Assembly: GCA_020632595.1 (NCBI GenBank)
Contig: JACKFF010000016.1
Location: 1 to 64,000, forward strand
DNA length: 64,000 nt
Reading direction: 5' to 3'
DNA from: Nitrospiraceae bacterium
GTDB lineage: Bacteria > Nitrospirota > Nitrospiria > Nitrospirales > UBA8639
Part shown: piece by piece, positions 26,050 through 35,852 of the stretch
Position numbering within the stretch: the first letter of the stretch is position 1
How the letters are laid out: every line of letters begins with the position of its first letter
Translations under genes and position numbers: made by a program
Notes under the pieces: generated by a model
Databases searched by the model: none
Told to the model about the DNA's origin: nothing
The model's input: only the letters and a program-made list of their open reading frames with translations

Positions 26050-28908
26050 ATGGATTACAAATCGACATTAAACCTTCCCCGGACTGATTTTCCGATGAAG
26101 GCCAACCTGCCACAAAAAGAACCTGAGCGATTGGGATGGTGGGAGCAGAAGCGGGTCTACGACCGCATTCTGGAGGCCAGAAATGGCAGCCCACGGTATA
26201 TCCTTCACGATGGGCCTCCCTATGCCAATGGGCATATTCATATCGGGCATGGTCTGAATAAAATCCTCAAAGACATCATCATTAAATCGAAAACCATGGC
26301 AGGTTTCCAGGCCCCCTATGTTCCTGGATGGGATTGTCACGGGTTGCCGATTGAACATCAGGTGACTAAGCAACTTGGACCCAAGAAAAAAGACCTGAGT
26401 GCGGTAGAACTCCGGAAGCTTTGTCGGGAATACGCCCAGAAATTTGTTGAGATTCAAGGAGACGAATTTCGCCGGTTAGGGGTCTTTGGGGATTGGGAGC
26501 ATCCGTATCTGACCATGGATCATGCTTATGAGGCGGCGATTGTCCGAGAGTTCGGAAAGTTTGTGGAAAAGGGTCGAGTCTATAAAGGGCTGAAGCCGGT
26601 CTTGTGGTGTCCTGTGGATCAAACTGCGCTGGCTGAGGCCGAAGTGGAATACGAGGATCATCTCTCACCGTCGGTGTATGTGAAATTTCCCTTTACCGTT
26701 TCGCCAACCGAGATGGGTTCCGACCAACGATTGGGTCTGCCAACTGTCAAAACTTTGAAAGCCGTTTCGGTTGTTATTTGGACGACGACCCCTTGGACCC
26801 TTCCCGCGAATCAAGCCGTTTGTCTACATCCGGATTTTGACTATGCCATTCTTCAAGCCGGTGAAGAGGCTTTTATCGTGGCTCTGGGATTGGAAGACGC
26901 ATTTGCCAAGGCCTGTAACATTGAGAAGTTTGAGGTATTAGGCAAAAGGAAAGGAAAAGATTTTGAGGGGTGGACGTGTCATCCACCATTTGCCAAGAAA
27001 GAGGTCCCCATCCTCAATGGAAATTTTGTCACATTGGAGCAAGGGACCGGGTGTGTTCACATTGCTCCCGGACATGGGATGGACGACTATCTTGTAGTTC
27101 TAAAATATAACAAATCCCCTTATGTCGAAATACTTCCAGATCGGACGCCTTTAGAGATCCTGGTGCCGGTCAATGATGCCGGGCGGTTTACGGATGAATT
27201 CCCTGAGTTTGCCGGTCAACCCGTTTTGGAAGCGAATCCCGGGATCGTAGAAGTCTTAAAAACCAAGGGCTTGTTGGTTGGCGAAAAAAAGCTTGAGCAT
27301 TCTTATCCGCATTGTTGGCGCTGTAAGCAACCGGTCATCTTCCGGGCTACCCGCCAATGGTTCGTATCCATGGAGGTAGCCGATCTTCGTCAGAAAGCCT
27401 TGAAAGAAATTGATAAAGTTCAATGGATCCCGGAGCGGGGGCGAGATCGTATTTATGGCATGATTGTGAACCGTCCGGATTGGTGCTTATCTCGGCAACG
27501 CATGTGGGGGACGCCCATTCCCGTCTTTTCGTGCGAAAGTTGTTCGACCCCGCTTGCTGATCATCATGTGATCGAGCATATCAGTGTTCAAATGGAGGAA
27601 AGTGGGGCGGACATTTGGTTTAGTCGATCCGCCGAGGAATTACTTCCCCATGGAACCACATGTGTGCAATGCGGCCGCGGGTCGTTTAAAAAAGAACATG
27701 ATATTTTAGATGTCTGGTTTGAATCGGGCGTGAGTCATGCTGCCGTGTTGAGGCCTCGGGGTGAAACCTGGTATCCCGCGGACTTATATCTTGAAGGGTC
27801 CGATCAACACCGGGGGTGGTTCCACAGTTCGCTCTTGACGTCCGTGACGACGGAGGAACAAGCGCCCTATCAGGCCGTGCTCACGCATGGGTTTGTTTTG
27901 GATGGGGAAGGCAAGAAAATGTCGAAATCGGCAGGCAATGTCGTGACCCCACAAGAAATCATCAAAGAATCTGGTGCCGAAATTCTGCGACTATGGGTGG
28001 CCTCGCAGGATTATCAGGAAGATCTGCGTATCTCAAAAGAGATTTTAAAACAATTGACGGATGCGTATCGTAAGGTGCGAAATACCTGCCGGTTCCTCCT
28101 GAGTAACTTGTATGATTTTGAGCCGGGCGTACATTCCGTGCCCCATGCCGATTTGCCGGAACTGGATCAATGGGCGCTCTGGCGGCTCGGGCAATTGATC
28201 GACAACGTGAAAAAGGGATATGCACAATTTCAATTTCGACAGGTTGTGCATGAATGGGATTATTTTTGTTCCACCGATATGAGTGCGACCTACCTGGATA
28301 TCTTGAAGGACCGGTTATATACCTTTCCGGCGAACTCGCCTCTTCGGCGTGGATCTCAAGCGGTCTTGTATGAAATTGTGTCAGCCTTAGCCAGGCTCAT
28401 GGCGCCTATCCTGAGCTTTACGGCTGAAGAAATCTGGCAGGTTCTTCCGGAATCCACGAAAGAAGGATCTAAGCCGGTTAGTGTGCATTTGGCTGATTTT
28501 CCGGAATCCCCCACCGTCTTTCAAGACCCTCAGCTCCACTCGACATGGGCCTACTTGTTCCAGGTTCGGGGTAAGGTGCAATTCGCCTTAGAGAAGTCGA
28601 GACGGGACAAGGTGATTGGTTCTTCACTGGATGCCACCGTGATCTTGCATGCAACTGAACCCAATTCTTCGTTACTCAAAGGGTATCTCAACGATTTGCC
28701 GGCACTGTTTATCGTCTCGTGCGTGAAGGTGGAAAAGGTTGCGACCCTGCCTGGGGCCGGATTGGTAGAGGCCAGCCTTGGTTTGGCGATTGAGGTTGTC
28801 AAAGCCGAAGGCACCAAATGTGATCGGTGTTGGAATATTCGCCAGGATGTGGGTTCACAGGCTCAACATCCAACCCTCTGCGGGCGATGCGTGGAGGCGT
28901 TGGGGTGA
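26050..28908 (+). CDS. ileS: Isoleucyl-tRNA synthetase
   Basis: IleS charges tRNA-Ile and edits valine. The ATG at 26050 begins MDYKSTLNLPRTDFPMK, matching the usual bacterial N-terminus; the longer frame from 25906 adds 48 atypical residues. The 952-residue protein has the class I HIGH motif as GHIHIGH, a CP1 editing domain, the KMSKS motif exact in GKKMSKSAG, an anticodon-binding domain and a C-terminal zinc motif CDRCWN...CGRC. The lspA start overlaps its stop, an arrangement common in bacteria. Confidence 0.97.
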   Translation: MDYKSTLNLPRTDFPMKANLPQKEPERLGWWEQKRVYDRILEARNGSPRYILHDGPPYANGHIHIGHGLNKILKDIIIKSKTMAGFQAPYVPGWDCHGLPIEHQVTKQLGPKKKDLSAVELRKLCREYAQKFVEIQGDEFRRLGVFGDWEHPYLTMDHAYEAAIVREFGKFVEKGRVYKGLKPVLWCPVDQTALAEAEVEYEDHLSPSVYVKFPFTVSPTEMGSDQRLGLPTVKTLKAVSVVIWTTTPWTLPANQAVCLHPDFDYAILQAGEEAFIVALGLEDAFAKACNIEKFEVLGKRKGKDFEGWTCHPPFAKKEVPILNGNFVTLEQGTGCVHIAPGHGMDDYLVVLKYNKSPYVEILPDRTPLEILVPVNDAGRFTDEFPEFAGQPVLEANPGIVEVLKTKGLLVGEKKLEHSYPHCWRCKQPVIFRATRQWFVSMEVADLRQKALKEIDKVQWIPERGRDRIYGMIVNRPDWCLSRQRMWGTPIPVFSCESCSTPLADHHVIEHISVQMEESGADIWFSRSAEELLPHGTTCVQCGRGSFKKEHDILDVWFESGVSHAAVLRPRGETWYPADLYLEGSDQHRGWFHSSLLTSVTTEEQAPYQAVLTHGFVLDGEGKKMSKSAGNVVTPQEIIKESGAEILRLWVASQDYQEDLRISKEILKQLTDAYRKVRNTCRFLLSNLYDFEPGVHSVPHADLPELDQWALWRLGQLIDNVKKGYAQFQFRQVVHEWDYFCSTDMSATYLDILKDRLYTFPANSPLRRGSQAVLYEIVSALARLMAPILSFTAEEIWQVLPESTKEGSKPVSVHLADFPESPTVFQDPQLHSTWAYLFQVRGKVQFALEKSRRDKVIGSSLDATVILHATEPNSSLLKGYLNDLPALFIVSCVKVEKVATLPGAGLVEASLGLAIEVVKAEGTKCDRCWNIRQDVGSQAQHPTLCGRCVEALG

Positions 28909-29426
28909 GCGGGGGCATTCATCGGTTTGTGTTGTTAGGCCTTGTCGTCGCGTCCATCATAAGCCTTGACCAGGTCACCAAGTATTATATTGCCAGTTCG
29001 ATGTATCTTCATGAATCCATCCCCATTATTCCGGGATATTTTTCTTTGACCTACATCAGAAATCCCGGCGCCGCATTTGGGATCATGGGCACGACCAGCA
29101 GCGGGTTTAGGCTCATTTTCTTTTTCCTGACTTCCCTCTTTGCTATGGGATTATTAATCACCATCTTCTTACGGCTGGAACCCCACGATTGGTGGGGGCA
29201 AATGACCATTGCGTCTATTTTTGGGGGTGCGATCGGAAATTTTATCGATCGCCTGCAATATGGAGAAGTCATCGATTTTTTAGATTTCTATATCAATGGC
29301 TACCATTGGCCCGCTTTCAATGTGGCCGATTCGGCGATTAGCGTGGGGGTGTGCTCTCTTCTCCTGCTGTTTGCTTTTGAAAAGCGGAAACCCAACTTGA
29401 CCCCTCAAGAAAATCCCCCTCTCTAA
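28905..29426 (+). CDS. lspA: Lipoprotein signal peptidase (signal peptidase II)
   Basis: LspA cleaves prolipoprotein signal peptides after diacylglyceryl modification. GTG at 28905 overlaps the ileS stop by 4 nt (GTGA) and has GGAGG 7 nt upstream. The 173-residue protein has four membrane helices and both catalytic aspartates, in GNFIDRL and in FNVADSAIS. Its clients here should include the window's lipoproteins (the thioredoxin, BamD, ankyrin and 54-kb proteins). Confidence 0.95.
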   Translation: MSGGIHRFVLLGLVVASIISLDQVTKYYIASSMYLHESIPIIPGYFSLTYIRNPGAAFGIMGTTSSGFRLIFFFLTSLFAMGLLITIFLRLEPHDWWGQMTIASIFGGAIGNFIDRLQYGEVIDFLDFYINGYHWPAFNVADSAISVGVCSLLLLFAFEKRKPNLTPQENPPL

Positions 29427-29518
29427 TCTTCCGTAGTATCTTCACTTGGGAGTCACGTGAGTACCCCTTTATTTTGCTCTCATCATATGATGTGCCTGTG
29501 CGAGTATGGAGGGTGAAG

Positions 29519-30019
29519 ATGTGTTCGAGCACTGCCTGTTTCCGGCCGAACGGGGTTGGCCTGTATATTTTTTGTATAGTGTTGTTGCTCGGTGTTTCAG
29601 CAAGTTTCGGTGAAGGATTGCAGCGACCGGTTAATACCTGCCCCTCTGAGGGGAAGCCCATTCACATTCATGTGCATGGAATCAAAAATGCTTCAGGATC
29701 CATTAAAGCAGTCCTGTATGGACCTGACCCCAAGAGTTTTTTAGTCAAGGGAGCCAGGGCAGATAAAGAACGGGAACCTGCCCAGAAAGGTTCTATGACT
29801 CTGTGTTTGGCGGCACCGATGGAAGGCAAATATGCCGTGGTTGTCTATCACGATGAAAACGACAATCATAAATTTGACCGGAATGTGATTGGCTTGCCTA
29901 CCGAGGGGTTTGGCGTGTCGAAAAATCCCTCATTATTTTTAGCCGCCCCGAATTTTGAAGAATCCTCGTTCGAGGTGAATGGGGAGGTGACCCATGTGGA
30001 TGTTGACATGAAATATTAG
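29519..30019 (+). CDS. Secreted DUF2141 protein
   Basis: ATG at 29519 with GGAGGG 5 nt upstream gives 166 residues; the longer frame is unlikely. A signal peptide (about residues 12-30) precedes a single DUF2141 domain recognised by GKYAVVVYHDENDNHKFDRN and GLPTEGFGVS. This is a beta-sandwich periplasmic or secreted domain of unknown function with an acidic DENDNHKFD loop that could bind a metal. It lies 92 nt after lspA. Confidence 0.85.
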   Translation: MCSSTACFRPNGVGLYIFCIVLLLGVSASFGEGLQRPVNTCPSEGKPIHIHVHGIKNASGSIKAVLYGPDPKSFLVKGARADKEREPAQKGSMTLCLAAPMEGKYAVVVYHDENDNHKFDRNVIGLPTEGFGVSKNPSLFLAAPNFEESSFEVNGEVTHVDVDMKY

Positions 30020-30651
30020 TGAAATGCCAAAATTCTGAGTGGGAGCGGGCTGTAACGTCGAGGTCGGTATTTCTCGGAACACACTTCTTTGCACCTCGTG
30101 AAGTTCATCCAAGATAAGGAAGTCAGAGAAAGAATGGCTCACTTATCAAAAGAATCGTTGCATTTTTCTCTGTAGGGCAGTTTGCTTTACTCGTCCCAGC
30201 TAAAAGTTGGTTTCATAGTCTATCATGAGGCATTTGGCGGTTTAGTCGGCAATCTGATCCTTTCCACTGGCCAGTTTTGTGCAACCTGCAAATTGCTCAA
30301 ACCGTATTCGGGCGCATGGTTTGAGTCTCCAACGATTTTTCACATGACCCAACAAGCCACTCCTATGAATTTCTTCTTGAAATTTAAACCGTTAATGTTC
30401 ATGACGAGTGTATATTCGCCAACATTTTTCAGACGGGAGTGTGCTGGAATCGAAGCTTCGGTGATGCTATTTGCTCATCAATAAAATGGCCTTTGTTGTG
30501 TTTGCCAGTTTTCCTGAAAAAGTGGCATAGGTTTTCGTGGATAGCCTGTTTTTTTCTTTTTGATGGGCGAGGAGGGCCGAATGCGTGATTTGGCGAGATG
30601 TTCCATGAAGGAATGGTACATGGACCAAGGTCGGGAGGGTGGATGGAAGTG
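30020..30651. other. Intergenic region upstream of the SGNH hydrolase
   Basis: About 630 nt. A 100-codon plus-strand frame (30182-30484) has no domain, start signal or typical composition and is not accepted. No structured RNA or terminator was recognised. Confidence 0.35.
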
Positions 30652-31776
30652 ATGAAAAAATGGAGAAGTTTTTTTAAGTTAATCATGATGAATGTTTTGG
30701 TTCTTTTGATTGTCGTCCTCTCTGTGAATCTCCTTGCTTCCATCTATTTGGATGGGCGCGCTCTATGGAAAAAAATCTTTGTCCCCATAAAGGAGAAGGC
30801 CTATACCAAAAGCCTCCCTGACCAAGACTATGCCTATCTTATTTATCGAGAGAAAGAACAACTCGAAACTCAATATGTGCCCTATGTGGCCTGGGCCCGG
30901 AAACCGTTTTCTGGAAGAACTATTACGATCAATAGTGAGGGGGACCGTACGCATCTTTCCGCAATAGATCAACCCATCAAGCATGTTCGTTTTTTTGGCG
31001 GATCGACAATGTGGGGAACCGGTGTCGATGATCAGAATACCATCCCCGCGCATTTTAATGAATTTCATCAAAACTATCGGGTGTACAATCATGGTCAATC
31101 AGGTTTTGTGAGCAGGCAGGAGTTGGCCCGCTTGATAAATTTGGTCAACCAAAAAGTTCCGATGGATGTGGTGGTCTTTTATGATGGCTGCAATGATTCA
31201 CATAGTGTCTGTGAAGGGATAGGTCCTATCAATAGCCATCGTGAAGCCGCCAAGATGGCACAAAAGTTAGAGCATCATTGGCAGGTCCCAGATGCTTTAA
31301 CCGGGTCCATTCGAACGGTAATCCAGAAGGTCCTAAAAGGGGGAAAAGAGCCGGTCTATAAATGTCTCGAAGATCCGGCTTATGCGAAGCTGGTGGCATC
31401 TACCATGGTAAATAATTGGAAAATTGCTAAATTGATTGCTGAGTTAGGAGGTGCCGAATTCCATGCCATTCTGCAGCCCGTTGCTCCCCTCGGCCATCCC
31501 AATATTGAGTATCTGCCTGCTAGGGGGAACAAAACTCCTTTTCATGTTATCTATCCCCTTATCCAGGAAATTAAAGAGAAAGAACACCTTGATTGGATTC
31601 ATGATTTCACCGATGCGTTTGATGTGAAAGAGTATATCTATATCGATAGTTGCCATGTGAATAGTCGGGGGAACCAGATTGTTGCAGAAAGGCTGAGTGA
31701 AGTGCTGCAGCAGCATGAATATTCGAAGACACTGAATTCCAGTCCTCGCAGCATTCCTCCTTTATTCACCAGATAG
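30652..31776 (+). CDS. Membrane-anchored SGNH/GDSL-type hydrolase
   Basis: The protein has one N-terminal membrane helix (about 10-30) and a periplasmic SGNH domain. Visible blocks are FFGGSTMWG (nucleophile Ser118), the Gly block in NHGQSG, DGCND (Asn181) and DSCHVN near the C-terminus with the catalytic Asp/His pair. Such enzymes hydrolyse or transfer ester groups, often acetyl groups on glycans. I favour ATG 30652 (MKKWRSFFKL); ATGs at 30643 and 30598 are alternatives. It stands alone upstream of the Ara4N locus. The substrate is unknown. Confidence 0.75.
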   Translation: MKKWRSFFKLIMMNVLVLLIVVLSVNLLASIYLDGRALWKKIFVPIKEKAYTKSLPDQDYAYLIYREKEQLETQYVPYVAWARKPFSGRTITINSEGDRTHLSAIDQPIKHVRFFGGSTMWGTGVDDQNTIPAHFNEFHQNYRVYNHGQSGFVSRQELARLINLVNQKVPMDVVVFYDGCNDSHSVCEGIGPINSHREAAKMAQKLEHHWQVPDALTGSIRTVIQKVLKGGKEPVYKCLEDPAYAKLVASTMVNNWKIAKLIAELGGAEFHAILQPVAPLGHPNIEYLPARGNKTPFHVIYPLIQEIKEKEHLDWIHDFTDAFDVKEYIYIDSCHVNSRGNQIVAERLSEVLQQHEYSKTLNSSPRSIPPLFTR

Positions 31777-32065
31777 AAGTCTGTTATAAAGCCACAACTC
31801 CCTGAATTTACCTTGAAAGTGATCAGAATACACAGGGGAAAAATATCCTTTCCTAGCGTTTTCGCAAAACCATAATAGTTTTCTCACAAAGTAATGAAGG
31901 AATCATTGAATTTATTTGCATCCGCGCTTAGTTCTTGATGATGGCCTTTATTATAATAGTTTGACCTGTTTCCTATCCCTTGAAAGACGACTGCACGCTT
32001 TCGATGTATGCGACGCGAGAGGAGTAGTTTGAGTAGGAGCGGAAAGGGAAGCGGGTAGGAATGCC

Positions 32066-32440
32066 ATGATGAATCCAACAAGTTTTTCTTTAATTATCTT
32101 TGGAGTATTGCTGAACGCCGCCGCCCAGCTTCTTTTGAAAGCGGGAGTGGGTAGCGTTGGAGTCATTGCGTTGGATTTTGGCAGCATTTTCTCGGCGGGT
32201 TCACGCCTGGGAATGCATCCCTTCATTCTCGGCGGCCTCACATGTTATGTCGTCAGTGTCATGATTTGGATCCTTGCTCTGTCCCGGGTGGAGGTGAGTG
32301 TGGCCTACCCGATGTTGTCATTGGGCTACATCGTCAATGCTCTCGCAGCTTCGGCCCTGTTTGGTGAGCAGTTGACGCCGACAAAGCTCGTCGGCATCGG
32401 GATCATTTGTTTCGGTGTGTTCGTGCTCGCCAGGAATTGA
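32066..32440 (+). CDS. SMR-type small membrane transporter, ArnE/ArnF-like
   Basis: The 124-residue protein has four membrane helices of the EmrE/SMR fold, with LLNAAAQLLLKAG in helix 1 and the YPMLSLGYIVNAL segment in helix 3. In Ara4N clusters the ArnE/ArnF pair flips undecaprenyl-phosphate-Ara4N to the periplasm, and context supports that role. Only one intact SMR gene is present; a second copy near 35.6 kb is broken, so a homodimer or a partner elsewhere is implied. Confidence 0.8.
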   Translation: MMNPTSFSLIIFGVLLNAAAQLLLKAGVGSVGVIALDFGSIFSAGSRLGMHPFILGGLTCYVVSVMIWILALSRVEVSVAYPMLSLGYIVNALAASALFGEQLTPTKLVGIGIICFGVFVLARN

Positions 32441-32650
32441 ATCTGACCCGACACTGCCGTTCTCCGTCCCTCCCTCGATAAGAAAATCGTCTAGACGGTC
32501 AATGAGGAACTTTTTCCGATTGGGCCTCCTTGGTCTGCAGGTGCTTGCCTTTGTGAAGGTGCGCAATAGCTCCCTCAGGGGTAACAGCATGGTCGACAGG
32601 TGCACAACCCTGGTGGCTCGCTGCAAGGCATGCTTGAAATTCCTCATAAG
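32441..32650 (+). pseudogene. Remnant of an arnB-like aminotransferase 5' end
   Basis: Directly after the intact SMR gene the DNA resembles the start of the intact arnB at 35853. In shifting frames it shows LPFS-PPS for LPFTRPS, LQVLAF for PKVLAF and RGNSMV for GGNRMV. Frameshifts and stops prevent translation and the similarity fades by about 32650. It is the decayed half of a duplicated SMR-arnB module. Confidence 0.75.
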
Positions 32651-33502
32651 GAATATCGGTCAACAAGCTCACGAAAAATAGCGTCTTTGACCGAAAGGAG
32701 TTCCAGGAAAAGTCTGGGAGCCTGAGGTGGTTTTTGGGTTCCAGGATCCGATTCTTCGAATCTGCATGGTGCCTGTGCAGTCGCCAGAATTTGACCGGGG
32801 AGCGAAGAAATGGTCACAAAAAGTCCCCTGAATATTTTCCATAATTCTACCTGTGCCTGAGGCCATCCGGCTTCTTTTGCCTCAGCCGTCACTCCCGGTC
32901 GCAACAGGCGCAATCCTGGCAACGGGCCTACCGCCACCCTGGAGGCAGAGCGAAGACTTCAGAGTGGGACAGGATGGGCTTGGCGGAAAAACCGGGTGTC
33001 GACTCGGATGAACTTGATGGAATGCCGAAGGGGCAGTGGTCCCACCGTCTTGTTGAAAAGTAAGCAACCCACCCACCCACCGATATCCTCCTATGGCTTG
33101 GTCGCAACCAGGCGTGCGACATCAGACGCAGATCGGCTAATGCAATATGCTGGTTGATTCCGGGATTTTCGAATGAAAATTTTGGCCAAATTGAGGTATG
33201 CTTTCCATATATTGTGCCAAGATGGATATCCGGGGTAGCCGAAATCAGGCAAGGTGTTCAGCCATAAGGGGTCTGTTGAAAAAAGCCGCCAGCGGCGTTC
33301 TCGCCATTTTTCCGTGCTCACGTACTCAGCGTAGGCTCCGCGCGTAAAAACGGCTGCGGCCTTGCTGGACGGACCCTTCGGGAAGACTCAGGGCATGCTT
33401 TTTTGAACCGACCCGGAGCCTTTGATGAGTAATCTAATCCTGGGCAAATTTGTCTTTGTTAATCTTAATTATTCAACACTCCCATAAGACATATCAGGTG
33501 AC
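32651..33502. other. Non-coding stretch upstream of the response regulator, with a MITE-like element
   Basis: About 850 nt. Several minus-strand frames of 64-97 codons exist, none convincing. The distal part contains the 144-bp element annotated separately. The last 90 nt must hold the promoter of the two-component system. Confidence 0.4.
33270..33413. mobile_element. MITE-like 144-bp element with 17-bp inverted ends
   Basis: GGTCTGTTGAAAAAAGC at 33270-33286 is matched in inverse orientation at 33397-33413 at 15 of 17 positions. Inside, GCCGC and GCGGC arms form a small hairpin at 33285-33296. There is no coding capacity. It has the look of a non-autonomous miniature element or dispersed repeat. 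No clear target duplication was seen. Confidence 0.6.
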
Positions 33503-34180
33503 ATGAAAATTCTCGTAATTGAAGACGACCAAGAAACAGCCTTATACATCGCCAACGGTCTCACCGAAGAGGGGTATGTTGTCGACATTAGAGCCGACGG
33601 CCAAGAGGGATTAATGCAAGCCATGGATGAGACCTATGAGGTGTTGATCGTTGACCGGATGGTACCCGGCCTCGACGGGCTCAGTCTTGTGAGAAAACTT
33701 CGTACCGCGAAGGTGAAGACTCCTGTGCTCTTTCTCAGTGCTCTCGGTGAGATTGGACAGCGGGTTGAAGGTCTCGAAGCCGGAGGAGACGACTATTTGT
33801 CTAAACCTTTTGCCTTTTTGGAATTGAAGGCTCGGATTGAGGCTCTCCGTCGACGTTCTCCCCTTCAAACGGTTGATGCACGGTTGCGCATCGGTGATCT
33901 TGAAATGGACCTCATTACACGGAAGGTGAGACGGGGGGAGGTGCCGATTGATCTTCAGCCTCGTGAATTCCGTCTCCTCGAAGTTCTGATGCGGAATGCA
34001 GGTCGTGTCGTCACCCGGACGATGCTTCTTGAGCAGGTCTGGGAATTTTATTTTGATCCTCGCACCAGCGTGGTCGAGACCCATATCAGCCGCTTGAGAA
34101 CGAAGATCAACAAGGGCTTCAGGCATCATTTGATTCATACCGTGCGTGGCGTGGGGTACCGTTTGGATCCGGATGCGTAA
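33503..34180 (+). CDS. OmpR/PhoB-family response regulator
   Basis: The 225-residue regulator has a receiver domain with phospho-acceptor Asp51 and conserved Lys101 (YLSKPF), then a winged-helix DNA-binding domain (about 128-222) ending in RGVGYRLDPDA. It is followed by an overlapping histidine kinase gene. Its position inside the Ara4N locus suggests a PmrA/BasR-like role in controlling lipid A modification, which is inference only. No direct-repeat operator was identified. Confidence 0.92.
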   Translation: MKILVIEDDQETALYIANGLTEEGYVVDIRADGQEGLMQAMDETYEVLIVDRMVPGLDGLSLVRKLRTAKVKTPVLFLSALGEIGQRVEGLEAGGDDYLSKPFAFLELKARIEALRRRSPLQTVDARLRIGDLEMDLITRKVRRGEVPIDLQPREFRLLEVLMRNAGRVVTRTMLLEQVWEFYFDPRTSVVETHISRLRTKINKGFRHHLIHTVRGVGYRLDPDA

Positions 34181-35522
34181 CCTTTTTCGTACCGCAAGTT
34201 TCCGATTGACCATTCTCACGGCGGCCCTCTTCCTGGTCTTCGTGATCGTGACATTCGCGATTTATTATTGGATAGCGGTGAGCTACGTCTACCAGCGTAT
34301 AGACGAGGAGATGGTCTGGAAGATCCAGACGTTAACCCAGGAGTATCAGTCGGGATCCTTCGATCCTTCTGATCCTGATCTGGTGGAGCCGGGTACCTAC
34401 CTTCTGTGGCAAGACGCGAGTGGCCGATTCATTGCGAAGAATCTTCCGAAAGAGCCGGATGTCCAACGGTGGTTATTCCAACTCCCGCCAGAGTCCATCC
34501 CAATGAACAATGCCAGCAAGTCCTTCCGCGCGAAAGCCGTTTCATTACCGGATGGTTCACGCATGGTCGTGGCTTCCGATTTACATGACATTCATGTGGT
34601 CAATGAGTTCTTTGGTGAGGTCTTTGTTTGGATATTCGTGTCGGTTGTTATATTGAGCAGTGGATGTGGAGTTTTAGTCAGCACCCTGACTCTTCGCCGT
34701 GTGGGAGAAATCAATCTTTTAGCGAAAGACATCATGAACGGGCACCTGGATCGTCGGATTCCCCTCAGGGGGACGAACGATGAATTTGATCGATTGAGCA
34801 CGAACCTGAATCTTATGTTGGATCAGATTGAGAAACTGATGGAGCAGGTCCGTCAGGTCTCGATAGATATGGCTCACGACTTGAGAACGCCACTGACACG
34901 CCTGCGACAAAGATTGGAAGGAGCTCGCAGGCAGGCGAGGTGTATGGAGGATTATGAAAATGCCATCGACAAAGCCCTCATCCAAAATGACGAAATTTTA
35001 GAGACCTTTAGCGCTCTATTGAGAATTGCGTATGTGGGATCGGGGGTTGATCGACGGAGGTTCGAGGACGTCTCCCTGACCGACATCCTCGAAACGATAA
35101 AGGAGACCTATGAGCCGATTGTCGACGAGCGCAAGCAATCCCTGTTCAGTACCATCGAGTCCGGACTGGTAGTCCGAGCCGATAAAAAATTGCTCACCCA
35201 AATGATCGTTAACCTGCTGGAAAATGCTATCCGCCATTCCCCGGCGGAAACCCACATTTCAATTATTGCGTCTCACGCAAAGGGGGGCCTGATGGTGGCA
35301 ATCGCAGACACGGGTCCGGGAGTCCCCGAATCGGAACAGCGCAGGATTTTTGAACCCTTTTATCGAATGGAAGCAAGCCGAAGCACATCGGGTAGCGGAC
35401 TCGGTCTTAGCGTCGTTGCTGCGATTGCGGACCTTCATGGTATCACCATTAATCTTTCCGATAACCACCCGGGCCTGCGCGTGACTCTGATCTTCCCCAA
35501 TATCCCTATTCGTACGCTATAA
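34173..35522 (+). CDS. Sensor histidine kinase
   Basis: The ATG at 34173 overlaps the regulator stop by 8 nt and gives 449 residues. Layout: helix 1 (12-34), a periplasmic sensor region (about 36-150), helix 2 (about 150-172), a HAMP linker, a dimerisation domain with His235 in DMAHDLRTP, and an ATPase domain with NLLENAIRHSP, ADTGPGVP and SGSGLGLS. It should phosphorylate the upstream regulator. The periplasmic region lacks an obvious PmrB-type ExxE iron motif, so the signal is unknown. Confidence 0.92.
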   Translation: MRNLFRTASFRLTILTAALFLVFVIVTFAIYYWIAVSYVYQRIDEEMVWKIQTLTQEYQSGSFDPSDPDLVEPGTYLLWQDASGRFIAKNLPKEPDVQRWLFQLPPESIPMNNASKSFRAKAVSLPDGSRMVVASDLHDIHVVNEFFGEVFVWIFVSVVILSSGCGVLVSTLTLRRVGEINLLAKDIMNGHLDRRIPLRGTNDEFDRLSTNLNLMLDQIEKLMEQVRQVSIDMAHDLRTPLTRLRQRLEGARRQARCMEDYENAIDKALIQNDEILETFSALLRIAYVGSGVDRRRFEDVSLTDILETIKETYEPIVDERKQSLFSTIESGLVVRADKKLLTQMIVNLLENAIRHSPAETHISIIASHAKGGLMVAIADTGPGVPESEQRRIFEPFYRMEASRSTSGSGLGLSVVAAIADLHGITINLSDNHPGLRVTLIFPNIPIRTL

Positions 35523-35599
35523 TTCTTACCGTTTGGTAATAAACTGAATTAGATGCGGTAACAATGCTCAGCTTTTGGCTATACTCTTTTCTGTCCGCA

Positions 35600-35850
35600 T
35601 GGATAGGGGTACGCCATTTTGGCGTATGGCTAAATGCTGCAGTCCAGCTCCTTTGAACCTGGGAGTTGGTCGCGTCGGATGAATTACGTTGAAGTTTGGC
35701 AGCATTTTGTGGGGGCACGCCTGGGAGTGGATCCCCTCATCGTAGGCGGCTTTATATGATATACGAACATTATGGTGAGAAGCTGACGCTGGTCAAATTC
35801 GTCGGCATCGGGATCATTGGTTTGGGTGTGTTCGTTCTCGCAAGGAATTG
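35600..35850 (+). pseudogene. Decayed SMR transporter gene upstream of arnB
   Basis: This stretch aligns with the intact SMR gene at 32066-32440: shared blocks include TTTGGCAGCATTTT, ACGCCTGGGA, GTCGGCATCGGGATCATT and the terminal AGGAATTGAA. About 100 nt coding for the third helix are deleted and frames are broken. The last bases still supply the ribosome binding site (AAGGAA) of arnB, which may be why they persist. Confidence 0.8.
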
Positions 35851-35852
35851 AA

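Noticed and set aside
30182..30484. 100-codon plus-strand frame before the SGNH gene
   Set aside because: No start signal, domain or conservation cue.
32644..32937. 97-codon minus-strand frame upstream of the regulator
   Set aside because: Pro/Leu-rich translation without domain; overlaps the end of the arnB remnant.
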